This document shows, piece after piece, positions 7,019 through 10,686 of a DNA stretch of 10,686 nt. The stretch's first letter is position 1; each line of letters starts with the position of its first letter. The notes under the pieces were generated by a model. It worked only from the letters and a program-made list of their open reading frames with translations, did not search any database and had not been told where the DNA came from. Location: assembly GCA_900546795.1 (NCBI GenBank), contig UREG01000054.1:1-10686 (forward strand), given 5' to 3'. Source of the stretch: an uncultured Veillonellaceae bacterium. Its GTDB lineage: Bacteria; Bacillota; Negativicutes; Veillonellales; Megasphaeraceae. A program made the position numbers and the translations under genes.

Positions 7019-7252
7019 TTATTTGATTAATTGCAATAATAATCCTATGACAAACCCTAAAAATCCAGCAATCGCCCAAGCTTCCCTCTTGGCGATTTCT
7101 AATCTGTGGATATGGGTGTCACGCATGCGATTATCCGCTTGCATACAGTCCATAATCTCTTGCATATGCGCCATATTGGTATCAATACGGATTACAGTAG
7201 ATTGCAGCTCTTCCAACTTGTCGTACAACCTTTTGATATTTTCTTCCGCCAT
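7019..7252 (-). CDS. XhlA-like lysis accessory protein
   Basis: 77 residues: an N-terminal amphipathic coiled coil (EENIKRLYDKLEEL to about residue 55) and one C-terminal TM segment (AWAIAGFLGFVIGLLLQLI). This is the architecture of the hemolysin XhlA family (Bacillus PBSX), membrane proteins encoded beside holin and amidase and needed for full lysis. I chose ATG 7252 over an in-frame GTG at 7261, because that GTG is the end of AGGAGGTG, the ribosome site. It is the first lysis gene, downstream of a terminator at 7276-7308. I see no consensus promoter between the two, so transcription may come from late read-through or antitermination. Confidence 0.8.
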   Translation of the reverse strand: MAEENIKRLYDKLEELQSTVIRIDTNMAHMQEIMDCMQADNRMRDTHIHRLEIAKREAWAIAGFLGFVIGLLLQLIK

Positions 7253-7275
7253 TATAATCACCTCCTTTCAATGTA

Positions 7276-7308
7276 TAACAAAAGCCGTCTACAAACGTAG
7301 ACGGCTTT
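7276..7308 (-). terminator. Terminator between the Rha gene and the lysis genes
   Basis: A perfect 12-bp stem AAAGCCGTCTAC / GTAGACGGCTTT (7281-7292 and 7297-7308) with a 4-nt loop. On the minus strand the T tract is short (TTTTGTT), so termination may be partial, which would allow late transcripts through. It begins 4 bp after the stop codon at 7313. Confidence 0.8.
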
Positions 7309-7312
7309 ACTA

Positions 7313-8158
7313 TTAATCTTCTTGTACTTCGTATCGTTGCTTAAACCGGTAAACATCAACAGATAACGCTAAACTCATATCTTGCGCAGTGCTTAGAATC
7401 GCGTTTTTCTCCGCACCCTTCAACACAGTTTCCGGATAGTGCCGCAAAACGCCCTCAATCGTCCGTAGCTGACTGCATAATTTTTCAATAGCTGTTAACA
7501 TCTTATCTTTCGATGACGTTGCAATGCGTTTCTCCCAAAACAGCTCTTGCGGAAATGGCTTTTCATACAACTTACAGAGTTTTCTCGCTCCCGATTCGGT
7601 GATAATCGTCAACGAAGAAATACCCCGTGGAACTTGTCCGCCATTCGCTTCTTTGAATTGCCGTAAAACAAGACCTGTCAACAGTGCATAATCAGCATTT
7701 TCCACGCACCATCTCTTCATGGCTGCGAACACATTCCACGGCTGAATACCCAAGATCGGAGCCAGATCCCGTGTGGTCATAACCGGCTTGCCCTGATACC
7801 GCTTAACGGTGATCTTCTCTTCGGCTGTCTGAATCGCCGGAGTGGATTGATTCTGTAACGCTGCTTCCATTTCGTTAAACGCCTGAATGTATTTGATTTT
7901 CCATTCCAACGCTTTCCTACCCGTGAACCCCATCGCCAGCAGAGAGAAGCCATCCCGGTTCATTAGGTATTCTGGATACCGTTTGCCGGTGCCAGCTGTA
8001 TACGTATTTTCTTGATAGAAGGTCAGCGCCGAATTTTCGGCTCTGATAATTTCACGTATATTTTCTAAAACATGCCTATGCTCTTTCCCAAATGCCTCAG
8101 CAACCTGTCTGCTGGATACTACAACTCGATTGTTCCTAATTTCCACTAAATTATTCAT
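7313..8158 (-). CDS. Rha-family phage regulator / antirepressor with ORF6N domain
   Basis: 281 residues. The N-terminal Rha domain (about 8-102) has VVSSRQVAEAFGKEHRHVL, then YPEYLMNRDGFSLLAMGFTG and an EWKIKYIQAFNEME helix. A linker leads to an ORF6N-type domain (about 122-205: GKPVMTTRDLAPILGI, LTIITESGARKL), and a helical C-terminus follows. Rha and ORF6N proteins are phage regulators found in antirepressor and host-interaction roles; Rha is named from its interference with phage growth in IHF-deficient hosts. I chose ATG 8158, with AGGAG 8 nt before it, over two upstream in-frame Met codons that lack this spacing. It follows an RHH gene and an intergenic antisense promoter; a terminator follows. 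The exact target cannot be read from the sequence. Confidence 0.88.
   Translation of the reverse strand: MNNLVEIRNNRVVVSSRQVAEAFGKEHRHVLENIREIIRAENSALTFYQENTYTAGTGKRYPEYLMNRDGFSLLAMGFTGRKALEWKIKYIQAFNEMEAALQNQSTPAIQTAEEKITVKRYQGKPVMTTRDLAPILGIQPWNVFAAMKRWCVENADYALLTGLVLRQFKEANGGQVPRGISSLTIITESGARKLCKLYEKPFPQELFWEKRIATSSKDKMLTAIEKLCSQLRTIEGVLRHYPETVLKGAEKNAILSTAQDMSLALSVDVYRFKQRYEVQED
7729..7883. repeat. Homologous block, copy 1 (Rha linker and start of ORF6N)
   Basis: Pairs with 8542-8696 in the same orientation. The first 20 bases are identical and the first 125 or so are roughly 80% identical by eye. It covers the linker and the first part of the ORF6N domain in both Rha genes, while the N-terminal halves are much more diverged. 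Confidence 0.8.
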
Positions 8159-8178
8159 TTTTACACTCCTGTTCATTT

Positions 8179-8218
8179 CTACAAGAGTGTGATATGATAT
8201 ATTTATCAACTCTTGTAG
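8179..8218. promoter_or_regulatory. Palindromic operator centred on a plus-strand extended -10 (module A)
   Basis: A perfect 9-bp inverted repeat (CTACAAGAG 8179-8187, CTCTTGTAG 8210-8218) has a 22-bp spacer whose centre holds TGA-TATGAT (8190-8198), an extended -10 reading rightwards. The -35 (TGTTCA, 8170-8175) is weak. In rha mRNA the same repeat could also fold just upstream of the ribosome site. A minus-strand promoter here cannot be excluded. Confidence 0.65.
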
Positions 8219-8275
8219 TTGGTGTGAAATAGATTGATTGTAAGCTTCCTACGGCGGCAATCAATCTATTTTTTA
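8204..8275 (+). ncRNA. Candidate antisense small RNA A (sar-like), about 70 nt
   Basis: Inferred from the promoter at 8190-8198 and the terminator ending at 8274. The RNA would begin near 8204-8206, fold a small hairpin CAACT-cttgt-AGTTG (8207-8221), then the 14-bp terminator stem with a 17-nt loop. It is complementary to the RHH1/Rha intergenic mRNA and to the last RHH1 codons. It does not reach the Rha ribosome site (8163-8168) if this start is right. Transcription is not shown. Confidence 0.5.
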
Positions 8276-8279
8276 TTTT
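8227..8279 (+). terminator. Strong plus-strand terminator (module A)
   Basis: A perfect 14-bp stem AAATAGATTGATTG / CAATCAATCTATTT (8227-8240, 8258-8271) encloses a 17-nt loop (8241-8257) and is followed by TTTTTTATTTT. The T tract overlaps the AAA-AAA-TAG end of the opposite RHH gene. There is no plus-strand protein gene upstream that it could serve. Confidence 0.85.
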
Positions 8280-8442
8280 CGGCCAATATTTTTTCTAATC
8301 CTTTCCTCACAACTTCCCCTCTGGATACACCGTTCTTCGAACAAAAAAGCTCCAGTTCTTTATTCAAATTCTCACTGATTCTAATAGAGAGTTTTATGGA
8401 GTTAGGATTGTCTAACTTAGGCCTCCCCATTTTGGCACTCAT
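8266..8442 (-). CDS. Arc/CopG-type ribbon-helix-helix DNA-binding protein 1
   Basis: 58 residues. N-terminal MSAKMGRPKLDNPNS, then the beta strand IKLSIRIS, helix A (ENLNKELELFCSKNG) and helix B (SRGEVVRKGLEKILAENK): the RHH pattern of dimeric repressors such as P22 Arc (53 residues). It probably binds palindromic operators as dimer pairs. I chose ATG 8442 with GAGGTG 6 nt upstream; the in-frame extension to 8508 runs through the promoter and is rejected. Its promoter contains a palindrome between -35 and -10, which suggests autoregulation. It is upstream of, and probably cotranscribed with, the Rha-ORF6N gene (107-nt gap). Its last codons overlap the plus-strand terminator. Confidence 0.88.
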   Translation of the reverse strand: MSAKMGRPKLDNPNSIKLSIRISENLNKELELFCSKNGVSRGEVVRKGLEKILAENKK

Positions 8443-8472
8443 CTTTTTCACCTCACTTTTTGCCGTACATTT

Positions 8473-8501
8473 ATTATATTTTGTGAGCGACAAAAAGTCA
8501 A
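8473..8501 (-). promoter_or_regulatory. RHH1 promoter with operator in the spacer
   Basis: On the minus strand TTGACT (8501-8496), 17-bp spacer, TATAAT (8478-8473). The spacer itself is the palindrome TTTTGT-cgctc-ACAAAA, a likely repressor site. It starts directly after the terminator of the preceding gene. Confidence 0.88.
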
Positions 8502-8506
8502 GAGGC

Positions 8507-8536
8507 AAAATAAAAACGCCTACATTTCTGTAAGCG
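8507..8536 (-). terminator. Terminator containing the stop codon of the truncated Rha gene
   Basis: Minus strand: CGCTTACA-gaaa-TGTAGGCG (8536-8517, one G-T pair) followed by TTTTTATTTT (8516-8507). The TAG stop of the Rha gene lies inside the right arm of the stem. Confidence 0.85.
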
Positions 8537-8969
8537 TGTTAAACACATTCCACGGCTGAATGCCCAGGATCGGAGCCAAATCCTTTGTCGTCATGACCGG
8601 CTTACCTTGATAGTGTTTCGTGGTGATCTTCTCCGCGGCTGGCTGGATTATCGGAGTGGATTGCTTCTGCAACATCAATTCCATTTCATGAAACCGATTG
8701 ATATACGCTGCGGTAAACAACGTGCCTTTCTTTCCAGTCATCTTGTGAGCCAGAAATTCACAGCCCTTTTTCGTGATGAGGTAGCATTTCCTCGTCTCAC
8801 CTTTTGCATCTCGGTAGGTAGATTCTTGGAAAAATTCAACCAGCCCAAAATTGGACTCGTTAAGATAATTACTGAAAACACTGATATCCCTTAATAAATG
8901 CCTATGCTCTTTATTAAGCATATTAGCAACTTCCCGACTATCCAATGTTAAATTTTGTAAACTGTTCAT
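8520..8969 (-). CDS. Rha-family regulator, C-terminally truncated in its ORF6N domain
   Basis: 149 residues. The Rha domain (about 6-100) shows LDSREVANMLNKEHRHLLRD, CYLITKKGCEFLAHKMTGKK and an AYINRFHEMELML helix. The linker and the first 20-25 residues of an ORF6N domain (GKPVMTTKDLAPILGIQPWNVF) are nearly identical to the other Rha protein. Then, after NVF, only NTLTEM remains before the stop, so about 130 residues of the longer homologue are missing. The stop lies inside a terminator hairpin, so the short form looks like a stable, expressed state rather than random decay. GGGGA is 7 nt upstream of the ATG. It may still act, because many Rha proteins consist of little more than this domain. 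Confidence 0.85.
   Translation of the reverse strand: MNSLQNLTLDSREVANMLNKEHRHLLRDISVFSNYLNESNFGLVEFFQESTYRDAKGETRKCYLITKKGCEFLAHKMTGKKGTLFTAAYINRFHEMELMLQKQSTPIIQPAAEKITTKHYQGKPVMTTKDLAPILGIQPWNVFNTLTEM
8542..8696. repeat. Homologous block, copy 2 (Rha linker and start of ORF6N)
   Basis: Partner of 7729-7883. Homology stops abruptly at 8541, exactly where the shorter Rha gene runs into its stop codon and terminator, marking a recombination breakpoint. Confidence 0.8.
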
Positions 8970-9003
8970 AGTAAAGTCCCCTTTCTATTTTACCTGGGAC
9001 GTT

Positions 9004-9031
9004 CCGCTATGATATAATATTTCATAGGCGG
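9004..9031. promoter_or_regulatory. Palindromic operator centred on a plus-strand extended -10 (module B)
   Basis: CTATGA (9007-9012) and TCATAG (9022-9027) flank TATAATATT; outer CCG/CGG extends the repeat with one bulged base. TATAAT (9013-9018) is preceded by TGA, an extended -10 reading rightwards; TTACCT (8990-8995) is a weak -35 at 17 bp. The arms differ from module A but the placement around the -10 is the same. Confidence 0.65.
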
Positions 9032-9093
9032 AAACGCCGTTTTACTAGATAGAGTACCGATACTTTCTCAGGGTTCCGGTGCTCTATTTTTTT
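9024..9093 (+). ncRNA. Candidate antisense small RNA B (sar-like), about 70 nt
   Basis: From the extended -10 at 9010-9018 to the T-run ending at 9093. Predicted parts: a GGCG-GAAA-CGCC tetraloop hairpin (9027-9038), a short linker, then an 11-bp terminator stem with a 17-nt loop. It matches candidate A in length, order and loop size but not in sequence. The loop contains CTTTCT, complementary to AGAAAG in the ribosome-site region of the truncated Rha gene. Transcription is not shown. Confidence 0.5.
9049..9093 (+). terminator. Strong plus-strand terminator (module B)
   Basis: ATAGAGTACCG (9049-9059) pairs with CGGTGCTCTAT (9077-9087), with one G-T pair and a 17-nt loop, followed by seven T (9087-9093). 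The T tract again overlaps the AAA-AAA-TAG end of the opposite RHH gene. Confidence 0.85.
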
Positions 9094-9266
9094 ATGTCGG
9101 CGTAGACCTTATGCATGCCAATAATGAATATGTTACTTTTTGTAGTTTGTAACTTTTCAGCACATTCTTCCAATATCTTGCTTTCTTCTTCCGTTAGTCG
9201 TATTCGCATCTGGATATTTTTTGGGTTTGAAGATATTGGTCTACCGACTTTTTTCTTTTCAGCCAT
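9084..9266 (-). CDS. Arc/CopG-type ribbon-helix-helix DNA-binding protein 2
   Basis: 60 residues: MAEKKKVGRPISSNPKN, beta strand IQMRIRLT, helix A (EEESKILEECAEKLQ), helix B (TTKSNIFIIGMHKVYADIKK). Same fold and same GRP...NP N-terminal tail as RHH protein 1, but the sequence is otherwise diverged, so the DNA target probably differs. GAGGTG lies 7 nt before the ATG. The gene is upstream of the truncated Rha gene with a 114-nt gap holding the second antisense promoter. Its promoter is flanked by a different palindrome from that of RHH1. It diverges from the small plus-strand arm-domain gene and may control that gene too. Confidence 0.87.
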   Translation of the reverse strand: MAEKKKVGRPISSNPKNIQMRIRLTEEESKILEECAEKLQTTKSNIFIIGMHKVYADIKK

Positions 9267-9287
9267 TTAATTTCACCTCTCTTTATC

Positions 9288-9328
9288 GGCTACACGATAA
9301 TTATATTTCTATGTAGCCAAAAAGTCAA
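9288..9328 (-). promoter_or_regulatory. RHH2 promoter with flanking palindrome
   Basis: Minus strand TTGACT (9328-9323), 17-bp spacer, TATAAT (9305-9300). A perfect 7-bp inverted repeat (GGCTACA 9288-9294, TGTAGCC 9312-9318) brackets the -10. The core CTCTTGACTTTTTG is shared with the RHH1 promoter. The region is also the leader of the divergent gene at 9340. Confidence 0.87.
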
Positions 9329-9339
9329 GAGGTGATATT

Positions 9340-9510
9340 ATGAAAATAAAAAAACATCGTAAACTCCCCAATGGTTACGGTAGTATTGTGTACCGGGCAG
9401 ACGGCAACCGTCGCCGCCCTTATGCCATTAAGATCAGCCGCAACGGTCGCCAGCAGGTCTACACCCACATGGCCATACGCGACCTACGGCGCGCGATTGA
9501 TCTGCTATAG
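9340..9510 (+). CDS. Stand-alone integrase arm-binding (AP2-like) domain protein
   Basis: 56 residues, too short for most gene finders. RKLPNGYGSIVYRADGNRRRPYAIKI matches the three-stranded N-terminal arm-DNA-binding domain of Firmicute phage and ICE tyrosine integrases, followed by the usual helix (here MAIRDLRRAIDLL). In an integrase a core-binding and catalytic domain of over 300 residues would follow; here a stop comes right at the end of the domain. AGAGGTG is 5 nt upstream of the ATG, so it looks translated. It may be a small DNA-binding regulator or excisionase-like protein, or the stub of a lost integrase. It is divergent from RHH2, convergent with the downstream minus-strand gene, and more GC-rich than its flanks. 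Confidence 0.7.
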   Translation: MKIKKHRKLPNGYGSIVYRADGNRRRPYAIKISRNGRQQVYTHMAIRDLRRAIDLL

Positions 9511-9545
9511 TGGTACTAACCTGGGACTAACCGCTGCAATAGATA

Positions 9546-9580
9546 CGCCCGCAAGCCACTATTATATGAGCCTGCGGGCG
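9546..9580. repeat. Hairpin between convergent genes
   Basis: CGCCCGCA (9546-9553) and TGCGGGCG (9573-9580) form a perfect 8-bp GC-rich stem with a 19-nt loop. It lies between the convergent genes ending at 9510 and 9626 and may act as a bidirectional terminator, but neither strand has a proper T-run. The rest of 9511-9625 holds nothing I can identify. Confidence 0.55.
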
Positions 9581-9625
9581 GTATTAGATTGGTATTAATA
9601 GTTATAACAGTTGTCATACCAGTAT

Positions 9626-10249
9626 CTATGCGGGTTCTTCCGTTATATAGACCTGGACAGCGGCAACAGTATCGCATAACTTAATTTTTTCTTTCAACGC
9701 CTGGAATTTCTCGTAGGCCGCATACTGACTGGCACGTGCCGCTTTCCCGGCCTCTAGCATATCGGCTTGTGTTACTGTGCGGATTTCCTTCTTTGTGAGA
9801 TCATTCTTATCGATTAGTACCTGCAATTCCGTCTGACCATCGGTCAGTAATGCAATACCGGTCTGCCAATTCTGTTGCCCCTCATCTGTAGTCAAGAACC
9901 CAATATCTCCGACCCATACAGGGGCATATTTTTCGGCTTGATATGCAGCATAAGCTTGTGCTATAGCTTGTGCCTGCAACTCTGCTAATGTCAGAGGTAC
10001 ATATTCTCGCTGTTCCTTAGCTGCTATGTATGCATCAATATCGGCAATATATCCATTGTATTCTGGATTGGGATAGTCGCAGTATACTCCGTCAATGACA
10101 CAATGTTGCTCGTCCGTATTATAGATTACCATCTGCGGCATTATGGTACTTACACCACTATCTGCACACCAGTTATCTAATGTATCACAATATTCTTTTT
10201 TATCGTCGATTATTAATACTTCATTTCTGATGATTTGGAATGTTTTCAT
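9626..10249 (-). CDS. Phage tail-fibre-assembly / DUF4376-like protein
   Basis: 207 residues, soluble, no signal peptide. The N-terminal part (about 1-75) is Asp/Tyr-rich and ends in a YIAAKEQ helix. A middle Ala/Gln helix (LAELQAQAIAQAYAAYQAEKY) leads to VWVGDIGFLTTDEGQQNWQTGI, then KKEIRTVTQADMLEAGKAA and a C-terminal helix. This layout is typical of DUF4376-containing proteins encoded next to tail-fibre genes, thought to help fibre assembly; the assignment is by resemblance. AAAGGA is 9 nt before the ATG, and a near-consensus promoter lies directly upstream. It is probably the last tail-module gene before the inserted regulatory modules. Confidence 0.72.
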   Translation of the reverse strand: MKTFQIIRNEVLIIDDKKEYCDTLDNWCADSGVSTIMPQMVIYNTDEQHCVIDGVYCDYPNPEYNGYIADIDAYIAAKEQREYVPLTLAELQAQAIAQAYAAYQAEKYAPVWVGDIGFLTTDEGQQNWQTGIALLTDGQTELQVLIDKNDLTKKEIRTVTQADMLEAGKAARASQYAAYEKFQALKEKIKLCDTVAAVQVYITEEPA

Positions 10250-10276
10250 TTATATCAATCCTTTCTCACAAGATAT

Positions 10277-10305
10277 ATTATAGCAAATATCTATATCTTT
10301 GTAAA
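10277..10305 (-). promoter_or_regulatory. Promoter of the DUF4376-like gene
   Basis: Minus strand TTTACA (10305-10300), 17-bp spacer ending in TGC, TATAAT (10282-10277): one mismatch in the -35 plus an extended -10. Transcription would start about 20 bp before the start codon at 10249. Confidence 0.75.
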
Positions 10306-10315
10306 TATTTATTTT

Positions 10316-10686
10316 TTATTTTTCACCTAGATATTTTACCATTATATCATCAAGTTTTACTTTAGATATTGGCATCTTTATATATTCAGTATCACTATCT
10401 TTGTAATCTTCAAGTGTTACCATAATAATTTGTAGTTTATATCCCGCTATTAGGGATAACTTAGTCATTGTTCTTTTTCTTTCTTCACTGGTAGTAATAT
10501 TATAGTTTTCAATACCTGATATAGTATTAGATAAAAATACTATATCAAATGTTTTATCACTTCTAAGTAATTCTGTAAGTTCCTCTATACTACTTGAAGT
10601 ACTAATATCAACATTATAATTTACAAGTAACTCTGTAAACTTATTTATATCTAAATGATTATCTAAAGCTATTAATATCTTTTTAC
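10316..10686 (-). CDS. AT-rich receiver-like (CheY-fold) protein, start just outside the window
   Basis: 122 residues are visible to the TAA at 10318-10316, with only the first one or two codons missing: the edge reads (x)GT-AAA-AAG-ATA, compatible with MSKKILIALDN. The pattern KKILIALDN, helix, DIST, EELTELL, DIVFLSNTISG, then a later LQIIMVTL strand, resembles a receiver or receiver-like alpha/beta fold. The usual phosphoacceptor would lie in the FLSNTISG loop, where Ser is found instead of Asp, so phosphorylation is unlikely. It is much more AT-rich than the rest of the window (mostly AGA, ATA and TTA codons), suggesting recent acquisition from a low-GC source. Its role is unknown; a moron or a defence/regulatory gene are possibilities. 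Confidence 0.7.
   Translation of the reverse strand, partial: KKILIALDNHLDINKFTELLVNYNVDISTSSSIEELTELLRSDKTFDIVFLSNTISGIENYNITTSEERKRTMTKLSLIAGYKLQIIMVTLEDYKDSDTEYIKMPISKVKLDDIMVKYLGEK

Noticed and set aside
8443..8508. N-terminal extension of RHH1
   Set aside because: It would place coding sequence over a consensus promoter and operator; the ribosome site fits ATG 8442.
8234..8533. Plus-strand frame of 99 codons
   Set aside because: Antisense to RHH1 and its promoter; no ribosome site.
9371..9598. Plus-strand frame of 75 codons overlapping the arm-domain gene
   Set aside because: Wrong frame relative to the recognisable arm-binding domain, and no ribosome site.
1..10686. CRISPR array or insertion sequence
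   Set aside because: No regularly spaced repeats, transposase motifs or terminal inverted repeats were seen.

Overview
The window joins a chromosomal segment (about 1-5465) to one end of an integrated prophage or phage-derived element (about 5600-10686). The chromosomal part carries topB (topoisomerase III), prfC (RF3), a small secreted protein and a YgeA/RacX-like amino-acid racemase, with moderate to high GC and consensus TATAAT promoters. I infer a diderm Firmicute (Negativicutes, the Dialister/Megasphaera/Selenomonas kind). The reason is Firmicute-like promoters and strong GGAGG ribosome sites together with a phage lysis cassette that seems to contain spanin-like proteins, which only make sense with an outer membrane. 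The genus cannot be fixed from the sequence.

Layout. 1-2104 (-) topB, truncated by the window edge; 2108-2298 divergent promoters; 2299-3906 (+) prfC; 3993-4364 (+) exported small protein with its own terminator; 4365-4772 a gene-free, hairpin-rich gap; 4773-5465 (+) racemase; 5466-5636 the probable chromosome/prophage junction, with tandem TTTTTGTGCCG repeats. After that nearly everything is on the minus strand. Read in transcription order (right to left) it is: a very AT-rich receiver-like gene (10686-10316), a DUF4376/tail-fibre-assembly-like gene (10249-9626), two tandem regulatory modules (9266-8520 and 8442-7313), then the lysis cassette: XhlA-like protein, two-TM holin candidate, zinc amidase endolysin, and two nested spanin-like frames, closed by a strong terminator at 5626-5658. 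A 56-residue stand-alone integrase arm-binding-type domain (9340-9510) is the only plus-strand protein gene supported in the prophage part.

The most interesting part is 7313-9266. Twice in tandem there is a small ribbon-helix-helix (RHH) protein gene with a consensus promoter overlapped by a palindrome, followed by a Rha-family antirepressor-like gene. In each intergenic space, on the opposite strand, there is an extended -10 promoter centred in a palindrome, a short hairpin, and a strong rho-independent terminator whose U-tract lies over the last codons of the RHH gene. Each predicted plus-strand RNA is about 70 nt, and each terminator loop is 17 nt. This closely resembles phage P22 immI (arc RHH repressor, ant antirepressor, about 69-nt antisense sar RNA), here duplicated with diverged specificities. 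It is a proposal from sequence architecture, not a demonstrated system.

The second Rha gene is cut off inside an ORF6N domain and ends in a terminator hairpin that contains its stop codon, as expected from modular recombination between the two copies.
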